64,000 nucleotides of DNA from Carposina sasakii (Eukaryota; Arthropoda; Insecta; Lepidoptera; Carposinidae), in the NCBI GenBank assembly GCA_014607495.2, contig CP053156.1, positions 11,904,001-11,968,000 on the forward strand. Direction: 5' to 3'. Positions 23,206-35,330 of this stretch are shown here, piece after piece; within the stretch, counting starts at the first letter, position 1; each line of letters starts with the position of its first letter. The position numbers and the translations under genes are program-made. The notes under the pieces were generated by a model. The model was not told where the DNA came from. It made no database searches and worked only from the letters and a program-made list of their open reading frames with translations.

Positions 23206-23749
23206 CGAGCCCAGTTTTGGCGCTGCAATCTGTCAATGTCAAAGTCAATAGGATCGGACAAAGGTAATGACTTTGTCGTACAGCCTTGATATGGTCTTTT
23301 TTATATATATTTAATATTTTTATAAATTTATTTTTCTTCTAATAATTTAACAATTAATAACTAATGTATATTTTTAATATTTATTTATCTATAATAATTT
23401 TATATTTCAAACTAATATGTAGGTATTAACATTTTTTATTTTATATTTTGATTGAGGGTATAAAAATGATTTGCAATACATTGGTTTTAGTTGTTGGTTA
23501 GTTGGTTCGGTAGATAGAACTAACATGGAAAACTAATCCTGATGATGCCACGGGTGTTGGCGAAACATATGTCGATTAAAATTTTAATTGGTTTTCGGAT
23601 TAGCAGCTATGTATTTATGGTTGCATGCTAGGTGCTTGGATCTGGCTTCTCGTTGCGACTGTAGTGTCTTGTGTTCGTGATCATGAGTAGGCAGATCCGA
23701 GGGTCAGCGGAGGGTATAGGGCCCGGTGGCGGGCGATTTCTCAATAGAA
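23206..23749 (+). repeat. PLE right arm / terminal repeat
   Basis: Inverted counterpart of 21243-21770. It contains an AT-rich middle, the hammerhead motif and the outer module ggtcagcggagggtatagg...cggtggcgggcga. Confidence 0.9.
23534..23578 (+). ncRNA. Hammerhead ribozyme motif, PLE right arm
   Basis: TAATC at 23534-23538, CTGATGA 23539-23545, helix II arms GCCA 23547-23550 and TGGC 23558-23561, GAAA 23562-23565, GTC 23571-23573, closing GATTA 23574-23578. Sense with the PLE frame, as expected for self-cleavage of the element's own RNA. All core nucleotides are present; one nucleotide (23546) is unpaired beside helix II. Confidence 0.88.
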
Positions 23750-24171
23750 ATCAATTAAGTAATTTATTTGTGATATGAAAAGTTATTACAGTATAAGTAC
23801 TTAGAAATAGCTGCTTTGTGATCCGCCTATTGGGCATACATTCTTATAAGAGAGTCCCTGATTTTGAGAAGTTAGTAGGACTATAAGAAATTAAATATCC
23901 GCTCTAAACTCTCACATATAATAGGTATTTAAGATTTTTATCACATTAGTCATAGTCTGCCTTCACCACCCACAAGGTTCAAATATACTTATCTTATGTA
24001 TCACGATTGGCCTTAGCGCAGTATTATGTTTTGAAAGCTGTGGTGGTACACTACACTAGTAGGCCATTTGAGGGTCCGCAAATATGTTTTTTTACAATAG
24101 ATGTTTATTAGTCTTTCACATAAATAATACCTACTAAAAATACTATCAAAAGACTTTTTATAAACTGAAGA

Positions 24172-24365
24172 TTGTCACTTAGCTCGTGCCTCGGAAAGCA
24201 CGTGACTGATCTCTAAATGAGCTGTAGGTTCTGTATCAGATCTCTCTCAGATCGTGTCGTATTTCATTCTATCGTACTATAAGAGTCAGGGAATAGATAG
24301 TACACAATAATAATTTATCTCCTGAACCGACTAGTTAATCTCTGTTGAGATTGGCCCCCGTGACT
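24172..24365 (+). repeat. SINE-A body fragment
   Basis: agctcgtgcctcggaaagca, a 'cgtgtcg...cattctatcg.actataagag' stretch and gagattggccccc align with 56450-56640. The tRNA-like head is missing and the copy is strongly diverged. Confidence 0.65.
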
Positions 24366-27300
24366 GAAAAAAAATACAGGACTACATTAATATAAATCAG
24401 AATAACCGAAAGTCTATAATCATCCACGTAGACAAAGTTACATAAAGCTATTTTAACATACTTGTTTCAAGTCTCAAGACACCAATTTGGTATAACCTTA
24501 GTGATACGCTCAGTTAGATCGTACCCTTAGAATGCATTAATAATGTTGAGTTAAATGACCCATGGAGGTGGAAAGCTAAGTAGAGCTGTATCCAAGTTCA
24601 ATACCCCTAATATGAGGCGCTATTAAAACCAAGTGACGTGACAACATTTGCAAGTGTGATGACCTCTTTAGATCAAAAACTCGGGATGCTGTTTGGTGTA
24701 CCTACAAACAAAAAAAAAACTAATTTATTTATACATAAGTGTTTTTAATAAAATATCGTTTTTCAAGTAAGCGTAGTAAGGTTGTCCATTGAAGAGTATT
24801 AGTATCTTCTAATAGATTTTGAATAATGCGATGTTTAAGATTTACTCTGATACCAGACTATCTTTAACACAATGTAACTTGAAATCATTGTTCCATCCTA
24901 TTTCACAGATTTATCTGAAAAGCTGTATAGTATAGATCAATCGATATTGTATGTGAGAAACTCTCATTTTATATCACCATAAACCTACTAAATACTCAGC
25001 TTTCTTAAGTCTAAATGAAACTTTAAAATCGTTCCTGAATTTTTTACTCATTTTGGAGCAGTAAAAAAGTCCATATTTCATCCTATAGTATACCCATAGA
25101 TAGCTAACAATGTAAAACTCCACTAAAGTTACCTCTTTGTGTTCTATTCTGACCCAAGTTCGCTAAGCAGAGTGTAAACATATAAATAGATTATGTCAGA
25201 ATTGGTTTTGCTAATCTACTTTACAGATCATGATGAACGATCCGAAGAGATCGATATAAACATTAATCATTTGGCCCGCAAATGAAACAATAGTGGCTCA
25301 TAAAAAGCTAACGCTGATATTCTGAATCGTATTTTTTTCTTTGAGGTACTACAGTTAAGGAAGATTGGAATTAAGTCATTAAGTCTCATTAATAAATTGT
25401 GTAGCCCAGACAGAGTCACGAGAAGAGCTAAGCATCATGTTAAGAACGGTTCTCTATTTTGTCTCATAATTTTTTATCCATAATCTAACGTGTCATAATA
25501 TTTTGTGACATAATCATCATGTGTCCGAATGATTAATATCACTTGCCCGAAAACCGAAATCCCTAAAGATAATATGACCAAATTGTTTTTACTATAAATA
25601 ATACAATCTATAATATATAAGACATAAAATGCTTTTCTGTAATAGTTGTAGGTCCTAACGGACCTAACCTTCCAATAACAACTTTCTTATTTTAATCAAC
25701 TATGCAACATGCACGCAAGCATGCAGCATGCAAGCAAGTAGCAGACATGGTTTCTGTCACGGCTCTGGCGCTGCGGAACTCCGGCGGTCCCACGCGAGCT
25801 TATCGTCGCAGATGGATGTAACGCTTACCACCGCACCTTCGGCTTACTTACACCATTCGGTCTAACATACATTATGCAATATAACACTTAGAACATGTGA
25901 CTTTATAGCAAGAAAAATTAGGACATCTAATCATTATAGCACCCGATTTTATGGCACCAAAGTATTAGAATCAAAGACGAGAAGAAAGGGACTACCGTTA
26001 AGAACATTGGCAAATAACCTAAAAATAAGAGTTGCTTTTAACAACTAGTTAAAAGTAAAATACTTTCAAAGTTGACCTTCGTAGTTCTGTGTATTGGATT
26101 CAAGGAAATGAAAAAACTTTTGACTGTTCTAGTTAAGCAACTCGATGGAGGAGGGCGTATTGCAATCCACTTGAATCCAGTATCCACTCTCCGATAGTGA
26201 AGTCCAAGGATATAAAATAATAAGCCTATCCGGAACGATGTGATAAGGAATAAGGATAGGAAAATAAGAAAGCTTAACGTCGTAATTTCAAGATTCAGTA
26301 ATTTCGCAACGCCCCTACATTGAGTAGCCTGCCAATATATATAACTTCCAAAAATATAACAGAAACAATCTTTAGTCTGATATTAAATACCGGTTTCTAA
26401 TGCTGTTTAATAATGAATGTTGATTTATGATTTAGCTGTAATTTTACTTAGGTAGATGGATTTGGCAAATTGTTTTCTTGAATACACAATAAAGCAATTT
26501 GATTTGGATCGTCAGTTAGACTCGGGTTGAATACAACTATAATAATTTGCTTATCTCGTCCTTCGGAAACCTATTTAGGCTGGAGTCCAGTGGCGTTCAC
26601 ATCACTAGCTGAACCTGAAGATCAAATAAAATCTTAAATGGAATGCCGTATTAAGTATATTATATGAGTAACATAAGCAAGTAAAATGTTTTCGTGATTG
26701 GGTAATTAAGTACAGATTGCCCTGAAGTATGACTGAGATTTAATAAGTACATTACTAAAGGCATTTATAAATTATTATGGACCCGCCCTTAATACACAAA
26801 GGTTTCATATTATTATGCTTAGGTCATATACATATGTACTACATGACCTTAGCATAATAATAAGAAAGAAACCTTTGTGGATTACATAGGAGTGAACCAA
26901 ATATTACCATATGAAAACCAGAAGAAAACATTTGGTTCGTTCGTATGTAAATAATACAAATACGGTTTAGCGCAAGTTTGGCGCTACGTCAAAATGGCAA
27001 AAAATTTATTTATTTATTTTATTTCATATAATAATATATAACATAACAGAATTATCCAAATCGTTACATATTAAATCGTATTAAAAATTATTATTAAAAT
27101 TATACATAAAAAATTTAGAATAAAAATTAAATAATTTAAATAAACTAATATCCCATCAAACTTCCCAAAAAAAAAAATAGTATTGACACGTTTTGATGCA
27201 CCCAATGCGCTATTATAGTAGTACGAGTATAGTTGTCTTACAGTCGTTGGTTCATCTACATTTTAATTATGTATGTGTACTATATATAGCGGTCTCGCTG

Positions 27301-28248
27301 TAGGGAAAACTAGAGTATCCAGATATCTATACAATGAATGAATTTTCCAACACGCAAAGTAATTATCTTCTCACTGCCAGCAAACGCCGTGAGAACTGTA
27401 TAACTATATCAAGCATAGACCGTTATGTAAAACTAGTGTAAAGCTTAATAAAATCTTAAATTAAAAAATCTTATAGTAATCTGCTCAGACGTGATTCTAC
27501 AAAGAAATAAGACTCGAACCAAGATATTCAATTGCGCTTGTCTTTTTACTAGTAGTACTTAAAATCAACATTTTATCAAATTTAAAAACCTCTTACAAGC
27601 CCTCCATCGTTGGCAATATGCCAGAAGACTGGCCGAGTTGCCAAGCTGCATAACTAGACATATTTTCCGCCAAAAAATGGTCCAATATAACATACATATG
27701 GTGCTAATGCTTTATAAATATAAAAAACTAATTATTTGGCACTAGAACTCTTCAAATCAATGTTAACTTTCAAATTGATATACTATTTATTGCCCAAAAC
27801 TTTAAATTGCTTTACGAAGCGTACGCATGACTGCACGCACGATAACCGCTATCCCTTACATATCGGCTTGAACAATTTATTGGTTCTATACACTGGATCT
27901 ATCTGGTCTGGAGGAGATGTAATGGATAATGTAGCTCTGCGAAGGCCAGTGTAGTCTATCAGAACTAATCAAGCCAGTGCTTGATCCCGTGAGTCCATGT
28001 CCCAGTAGACACTAACGTTGTTTGCATCTCCTTTTTATTCTCCCCTCAATTAGAATTTAGGTGATTGGATTTTACAAGTAGAATTTCATTTTATCCTCAG
28101 CTTTACCTTCGTCTAAATCAATTTTCTTAAGAGATTTTGAATGTAACTGCGCTGGTTGTACTCATACTATATTAAATCCGATTGTGAAATGTGGAAGAAA
28201 GATTTGTAATTTTAAATAATACCTATGACCACTATTGCCATATGATCT
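24366..28248. other. Gene-poor stretch
   Basis: A GC-richer patch at 25740-25860 (ctctggcgctgcggaactcc) has no clear frame. A hairpin lies at 26796-26880. A low-complexity AT block is at 27000-27180. Nothing codes recognisably. Confidence 0.5.
26796..26880. repeat. Hairpin, ~35-bp imperfect arms
   Basis: cacaaaggtttc...attattatgctta pairs with agcataataat...gaaacctttgtg around a centre near atacatatgta. Another solitary foldback similar in size to those at 9.1 and 32.6 kb, but different in sequence. Confidence 0.75.
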
Positions 28249-28479
28249 ACAGGGTGTAACAAAAAGCGTATGTTAAGCGAAAAGCTATGTAAATAGCCCA
28301 CGAAAAGGAACTTACCCACAAAATTTCTGATTCGAAATCACATACAGTAGGGAGAATTCCTAAACCGCTCTTGAAAAATAATCATGTGATTTCGAGTCTC
28401 AAATTTTGGAAATAGATTGTCTATAGTGAGCTATTTAGATAGCTTTTCGCTTAACATACCCTTTCTGTTACACCCTATA
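28249..28479. mobile_element. Hairpin family iii element (tacagggtgtaac)
   Basis: Starts tacagggtgtaacaaaaag and ends with the inverted ttctgttacaccctata. The arms include gtatgttaagcgaaaagct. It is bounded by near-identical attgccatatgatc (28235-28248) and attgccatatcatc (28480-28493), a 14-bp duplication with one mismatch. Non-coding and nearly self-complementary. Confidence 0.85.
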
Positions 28480-29018
28480 TATTGCCATATCATCACTCTC
28501 AATAACTGATAATATTTTTAAGAGCCGTCCTGTAAAAACGACGAACAAACGAACGAACGAACTTGAAGGTCGAACTACGTCTGTTTAACTAGGCACCTAC
28601 TTATTAATACATCCACTCTACGTGTTGGTATCAATTAAAATAGAGTTTAACGGAATTTTAAATAATGTTACCTACAAGTAAGCAAGCACTACAACCCTTG
28701 GAAAAGTTAATCTTTCCGACATTTATGTTTCTTATACAGAGTAAGATATCATTTTCTATTTAGTATTTCGCGTAAGTACAAACAGATATAAATTCTCATG
28801 TCCAAAGCTCTAACAGATTGTGCGAAACAAACACACTGCATCCGTGATTGGAAAGAGAAGCGTATTTTCCAAGCGGATACCGACGACGATGAAGAGAACG
28901 TTTCACCGAATAGTTTGTTTGAACGATGGCGCTAGTGGTAAATGATTACAAATCTGGGTAACTACATACAAAATGTTAGTTCCGTTTTATGAAATGAACC
29001 CTAGAAACGCTGACCTAT

Positions 29019-29215
29019 ACAAAAACATTTAGCCTGCCAAAATATAACAATGTATATGGTACACGCACATGGGAGTATATGCTACCGGATATAATTAACG
29101 AAATGCCTGCTGAACTAATTAGAGACTTTGTACAGTCGCCTAGAAAAAACTTACATTTAATGAAAATGTATTATGTAAACGGAACGATCTCGCCACTCCA
29201 GACAGACCAATAAGG
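29019..29215 (+). pseudogene. LINE RT C-terminal relic (Jockey/CR1-like)
   Basis: One frame reads FSLPKYNNVYGTRTWEYMLP then DIINEMPAELIRDF. This is the 'P-x-T-x-YG-x-RSWEYMLP-x-IYN-x-LP' layout found near the C-terminus of Jockey/CR1-type LINE reverse transcriptases. Nothing recognisable precedes it, so only the end survives. Confidence 0.5.
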
Positions 29216-29444
29216 ACTACGTGAGTGGCAAATTGTAGTATTAATGTACTAATGAAAATGTAAAAAAAAAAAAAAGTATTTTTGTTAGATACCAAGAGGA
29301 GTTTCTTGAGAAATTATGTCTATCAATTACCGAATAATATATTACAGCTGTGTTTCCGATGTACGGTAGCCTATAATCTAGGTAGGATCATAAACGAGAT
29401 CTCACAGCCACGTTCAGCATATCATCAGTTACAAGTTGGTAGAT

Positions 29445-29520
29445 TATCGCATGAGAGAATGCCTGAGTTCCTCAGTCGACTCTTACGATGTGCAACTGGA
29501 TATTCTAGTGAAGCCTCGCA
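29445..29520 (-). repeat. Dispersed repeat S copy
   Basis: agaatgcctgagttcctcag followed by tcgactcttacgatgtgc matches 44390-44430. Confidence 0.6.
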
Positions 29521-29611
29521 TTAGCGCAGGACTAGGAGTGTATTAGTACGTAAGTAAATACATAATATTTCCCTGCTTGATTCATTAAAATTCTCAATAT
29601 GAACTTTGAAT

Positions 29612-29979
29612 ATCCTGTAAATGTTTTTTCGTTGCCACTCTTACTCTATAGATCAAACAAAGTAAGTTAATGCCAAAAAAATGCTGGGAAACGATGTATT
29701 TTTTTTATTTTAATTACTTAGTCGGGCGAAATTTATATTGTCCAGTGTTCATGCTAGTTTTTTCATAGACAGATATTAATTATTTCTCGTGAAAAAATCT
29801 TGCTACACGCATCAATATGCATTTACGCAGAAAAACGCAGTTTATTTACTCAATTTTTTAGTCTAATATTTTGGAAACCAGACACTTCCCAGGTATGCTT
29901 CCATGGAGAAAAATGATCGTGATGATGAGGAGATTCCGTAGTTTTCGGGAACGTTGATGACCAAAAATCACCCTGTATA
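29612..29979. mobile_element. TIR element family ii, copy 1
   Basis: Matches 36665-37053 over nearly its whole length (agacagatattaattatttc, atggagaaaaatgatcgtg, ccgtagttttcgggaacg). The right end ccctgtata is intact; the left end is decayed to tcctgta. Confidence 0.85.
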
Positions 29980-32900
29980 GGTATATAACTTACGATATTG
30001 TCTCATAAAAATTTGTGTCTCAAGTACATACCTACTCTTTATAAGTAGTCTTTATTTTATAGGTCTACAGAATCGTGAACTAGATCCATTTAATATTTCT
30101 GATTATAATCTAATACTTCTAGCAAAGATGTTCCAAATTCCAAAACCGTTTTCGTAGATACACAATGAACGAGATTATAAAAATCATTGAAAGCCTTGTT
30201 AGGAAGTTTCGAAATAGTTTTCACTTCACGATCGCGGAGTGTTTGGATGCGAAATTATTGGTTCGCTATCTTTCATCGCATCTTATAAAAATGAACGGTC
30301 TTTCGTACTTTCAAGTTGTGGTCAATACGAATTCGTATTGAAATTGCAGTGCCCGTCACTTGTGCTACAAAACAGGGAAGTCAGTAATTTTTCGTGATAG
30401 TCTTTGACTTCTGTGATTGATGTTGTGATAACTACTGTATCAATTTTTTTTTATAAAATTTTATGTTCACACTAAACATAACTTAAACGTAAGGTTTAAA
30501 TTTCACCAAGTCAATTTATCACTTATATACTCGTATTGTAGTAATTTTTTTTTAAATTTCCGTCCATGTACCATATAGTTCTTTAAACTTGCATTTTAAA
30601 AGTTATTTTTTACTATTATCAAATAGCACGCATTTTCATATTTGCCATGCTCTGACCATACCTAATAATTTTATTCTTATTTATTATCATCAAGATCCTA
30701 ATCGCAGTTTCTAATAAGCCGCTTACTGTGCACTTGCACGTGCTATGGTCACTGACTCTATGGTTCAACAAAAATGCTATTGCTGTTACCTTTGGCGCTA
30801 CTGTCTTTACGTACAATTTCTTTGACTTGTCTTTTCTTCGTTTAAGTTTTTGCTCAAGTATGTCAATTTCACATTGTCACTCACTCGTCAACAAATTTCA
30901 TTTTACATTTAGTAGTGGCGTTAGTATAGTTTTAATCAAGGTGTTTTGAATAGAAAGCGATTAGTTCTGACTCTTGCCGTTATTCAAACATTGTAAGTCT
31001 GGATCTAACGGTAGTTTCATGCCAATCGACCACATGAGCACATCTCACGTCATCGATAGATAGATCGATAATGGCGTTAAATATATTCTTCAATAATTGT
31101 ATTTGACTTTCCGTCAGTTTCCATACTTTAAGAGTTATGAGATTTTGTAAACTGATCTTACTGTAAATAGAAAGTTAACTTTATGATAGGTTCAATTATT
31201 AACATAAGTATTAGCAAAGGTATTAGTCATAAAGTAAAATCGACAAAGGTTAACTGGTTAACTGTCCACAGGCCTGTAACATGGTGAAGTGTGTTTACTA
31301 TGTATCCAAACATACGAGTACTACCTATCAATAAATATCTATCAATTAATTCCGGCATATTCCAAATTGGAATCACTATCTATTTGAAAGCGTATTTTAC
31401 TGGCTTTGAAAACGCAACAGTTCAATGTGATTTCAGCTGCATGCAAATCCCTCGGATGCGGATTGAAATCGAATCAATACGAACAAAAATCGAATCTAAA
31501 TTGATTGTTGATAGATAAACTATCTATTTCCGATCGAGGGAATAAAGTGTGGATATTTGGAGATTTACAAAAGAGTTCAGACCGCAAAATTGAACCTTTA
31601 AAAAATTACTATTCTGTCAAAGAAAATTAAGGACTGTCATGTCTCAGCCAAGTGCCCTCAAGAGAAAAGTTGCCACTAAGAATACAAAATGATTATTTGT
31701 TACAAAATTATACCTACATAATATATTTTTGAAGATTTTTAATAGATTTTCATAAAGTACTACAGTTATTATTATAAATACAAACTTCCAAAATTAACTC
31801 CATAGTATTACGGTGACGCATAGTGTGTTGTGGCAAAATATTATGCAAATATCTCGACGAAACGAAACTTGAAAGCCTTCTCGTCTCGCGCAGACTCAAT
31901 CAGAAGATCTTCTGTTTTCCCCAATTCGACACCTACCTGTTAATACTTGAGCCGTAACATTAACTGTGGATTTTAAATTCTACGTAACCGGTCCTCAATT
32001 AGAGTTCCCTTTTCTTTGCGTTGATAATAAAGTAGTGGGGCTTAATGTCATTGTCATGACTTGTAAGTAGTCAGGTCCGGTGCGCGCGCGCTGTGTGACG
32101 CCATTTAGGATTTTTTTAAATATCGACGACTTGTGTGTGAAACTTCTTTTGTTTGCAGTGTTTTGTGATTTTATGGATGAAATAACTTAAACTTATTCGT
32201 TTTCGTTACGGTATGGATCTACTTGTTTACTTTTTAAACACGCGAAAAAAGTTTGTATCTCTTAATGTTTCTACGTAATCTGATAATCGGTAACTTTCTA
32301 TTACAAGTCTAATGAATGAACATGGCTGAATGTCGGCGCTATAAAGTGATTTTGTACTTTCTCCAATACTTGTTACGTCACATTAAGGAATGATCTGATA
32401 TTGTTACCATACAAATCAGTCAGATGGACCAAAAAATTCAATGTCTCTCAATTCGTTGGCAGTATGACATTCATATTAAATTCTAGTGTACTACAAGATA
32501 TTTTGTGATTTGCTATCGACTCTAGCATTGACTATTTTTGAAGAAAATATGCAGTGTGATAAGAAAAAAGGAAGGAAATGATGATAAATCAAGTTTTAAT
32601 GTCAATACAGAAGAAATATTGCCTTTGGCCAATATCGTCTTATGCAATAATAGAACAATATATTATAAGACGATATTGGCCAAAGGCAATATTTCTATGA
32701 TAACTAAAGCAACATACCTGGTTTCTACACGTAGACTAAAGAAAAATTTTTTAAGTATCATAATGTGCTTGAACAAAATGCTACAAGAACACGGAAGTGT
32801 CAAAGTTGTTACGTCGTCGGCGACAATAGTGTGCAAGTGCGAAATTATCTCATGACTTGATTCATTAAAGGACTGTTTTACAAAATCAATTTTAAGTAGC

Positions 32901-34689
32901 AAATTATATCAGATATTACTTCCGAAGTTCAAATTCCAAATGGGGCTCACCTACCATCAGGTCTTACAGTCTCCAATGACTCAAAATAGCAGATACGTTT
33001 AGGTTCTCGGATTCGGTTTCTCATCATTACTGTACTTATACAGATAAATTCTATCGTGATGATAAGTAGTCAGTTAGTCAGATTCGAGCATCAACGCAGA
33101 CAGCTTAGGACTTGGTGGTGAGCTAGTCCAAGTTGAAAATTTTAAGTAGACTCAAGTGACAATGCTGACTTATTATGACAAAGAAATTACATTCTAATCT
33201 GACAGTAGTTTATAGCGGCATAATTACAAATACATAATTACAAATACATTGTTATCCGCAATACTTATAATATTAGCAATAAAACTACTATAGTCGTTAC
33301 TATCTAATCATGAATGTAAAAACTCTGTGCGAAAACACTTTTTGCTCGCATGATAATGAGTAGACGTCAATAGCACAAAGAACTTGTAATCAATGACTTG
33401 AACGATTTTATTATAATTTTTAATTGCTATGGAAAGGCTATGGATGAGTATACATATTACAAGAATAAATCTTAAACAAAATTTGATAATTCTGAAAATA
33501 GAGTTAAAGATAGATTTAAGTATTGCGTTTTCATAATAAACCTTGTTTTGCAATACTACAAAGAACCTGTATTAGTATTTAATTACGGTCTTTTAAATAT
33601 AAATCCGCCATCTTAATCCGGGCATATTATCTCGTCGCTAAATGCAGACCTATCCAATAAAATATCACTTTACATCTCAGAGCAAAGGTATTTGGTTTCT
33701 AAATTATATTTAGGTTGGAGTTCCTTTCAGCATGTTTATTCCTAGGATACTGTTTACAACCTTAATAATGTTATTACAAAACTGTGTCTAAAGTTAGAGA
33801 GTGCTAAAATTTTAATTTTGTAACAATATGTATGAAAATGTGTCAAATTTTAGCCTAAACAATTTTTAATACCTACTTTTTTGGTAATTACAAGGTCATT
33901 GTTTAAGTGGGTTTGATTATAAAAACGGTGCATAATTCATCCACTCTGAGACACAATTTTATTAAATCGTAACTAAAATTATCTCTTGAGATGCCCTGCA
34001 GGCTACAACACAACTATTTGAATAATCCAATAATTAATAGTGAACTGATTTGAACTAAAATGGCACTGACTCTTTGAACTTGTCTATGCTTGAGATAATG
34101 TTAACTATCTTATGCCTCGATGTTTTCAAAGCATTTCATTTTCTAAGAAAATACCACGAATTCCACTTAAAATTGTTACACCTAATTACTGGGGAATAGT
34201 TAAAGTTTGTTTCACAAATTAGAAACGAGCACCATTTAGAATCTTGGTACTTACCGAAATCAGATATGTAAAATTAAGGTTCGTCATACATAACTTAAAA
34301 CATACCTAGGGTACGAGCCAGCAGGAAACAAATCACAGTGAACATTGCGAAAAAGGACAGAGAATATAAGTGGTGAACGGACTTGTGCACGAAAACTTCT
34401 ATACCATTATCTATAACAGAATTTACAGTACTAAAAGTTTATCGTAACGTATATAGTGGCTGATTTAGTTATCTGTTGCTCAATATTGCAAATCGAGTCC
34501 CCAATTTTGGAACATCCTCTAAAAATTGCACAGTACATTTTATGAATACAGCTCCAACATCTGTAACAGGCTTGTTTTTAAGTACGCACACTTAACAGAA
34601 ACCTTCTGATCCTCGAAACCCATATTTATCACATTCAGTTCAATTAAAATACAGTTTTTCTGGCACTAGCAAATGTAGAAAAGACAACC
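29980..34689. other. Gene-poor stretch; one GC-rich patch and a hairpin
   Basis: At 32065-32110 (tccggtgcgcgcgcgctgtgtg) there is a short CpG-rich patch after agtcagg, reminiscent of a promoter initiator, but without further support. The frames at 30.6-33.5 kb have no motifs. Confidence 0.45.
32612..32696. repeat. Perfect 31-bp inverted repeat (hairpin)
   Basis: 32612-32642 and 32666-32696 are exact reverse complements, separated by 23 nt. The arm includes tgcctttggccaatatcg. The size resembles an invertebrate microRNA precursor, but perfect pairing suits a young foldback element equally well. Confidence 0.92.
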
Positions 34690-35039
34690 TTACAAAATGA
34701 TCATGCCACTAACACCAGCACAGCAAATGTAGATCATCAAACGATGCAGGTGGTCTGAATCAGGCCAGCTGCGCTCGGTGCCGAAATTTACTCCAGTAGG
34801 ATCCGTTAGGTTTTCGTAGTCGCCTTCTAAGCTCGGAAATGACGCTATTTCTAGGTAAGGACGAATAGCAACTGGCGCCAGTTGACATCTGGTCCAATGG
34901 TGGCTCATACCCTCTAGACGCTGTGGATTGTGTCGGCTTGATATATATCTTGCGACTGTCTTCATTATCATTATATTGAGAGTCATTAGGTTCAGGACTA
35001 AACTAGCTGTGGTTTTGACTGGTGCACAGTATCTGACTT

Positions 35040-35330
35040 AAGCGATGGGGCAAATACAAGTGCTAGTGCGCCCATGCCTGTGCGGGAAAATGCATGCCCC
35101 TGAAGCGTACTTGGCAACGTTCATCGCCACATGTAATGGATGATGAAATAGTGATATGCCACTATTGTTCAGTAGATCGCGAAGATTTTTTGCGAGTCGT
35201 CGAATTGCCAGATACTCCAATAATTTTTGGGTACGATGAAATGTGTGATTCAGTGGATATGTCGGACTTCACGACTGGTACTGAAACAGCCAGAATCACG
35301 GAACAGTGTACATTTTTTGCAATTGCATAG
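35040..35330 (+). pseudogene. Probable piggyBac-like transposase remnant
   Basis: After a stop at 35064 the frame is open to a TAG at 35328-35330. The translation contains EIVICHYCSV followed by ELPDTPIIFGYDEM and SVDMSDFTTG, ending FFAIA. The order and spacing recall the C-terminal catalytic region of piggyBac-type transposases (…IIxxYNxxMGGVDxxDxxxxxYR…K+W…IFFxxIxxxxVNxW). The usual GG before VD is replaced by D-S, the following basic KKW block is not seen, and in-frame stops lie on both sides, so it is not functional. A TIR-TTAA boundary was not found. An unrelated orphan exon remains possible. Confidence 0.35.

Larger units (their letters stand above)
21206..23749 (+). mobile_element. Penelope-like element (PLE) with inverted arms
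   Basis: The 12-bp direct repeat atcaattaagta flanks it at 21194-21205 and 23750-23761. The right part (from ~21990) is a 5'-truncated sense copy: RT tail, GIY-YIG endonuclease and terminal repeat. The left part (21243-21989) is a shorter copy of the same 3' region in the opposite orientation, joined head-to-head at about 21990. Such inverted, truncated partner copies and terminal repeats in inverted orientation are known for Penelope-like elements. Both arms carry a hammerhead motif. The 37 bp at 21206-21242 have no counterpart in the right arm. Confidence 0.92.

Noticed and set aside
21206..23749. Endogenous viral element
   Set aside because: No capsid, envelope or viral polymerase signatures; RT motif, GIY-YIG domain and hammerheads identify a Penelope-like retroelement.
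32538..32855. 105-codon plus-strand and 79-codon minus-strand proteins
   Set aside because: Both run through the perfect inverted repeat and share the same translated phrase because of symmetry; no motifs.
34690..34986. 98-codon minus-strand protein
   Set aside because: Composition is gene-like and I could not explain it, but no family motif, no flanking frame and no consistent splice sites; left unassigned.
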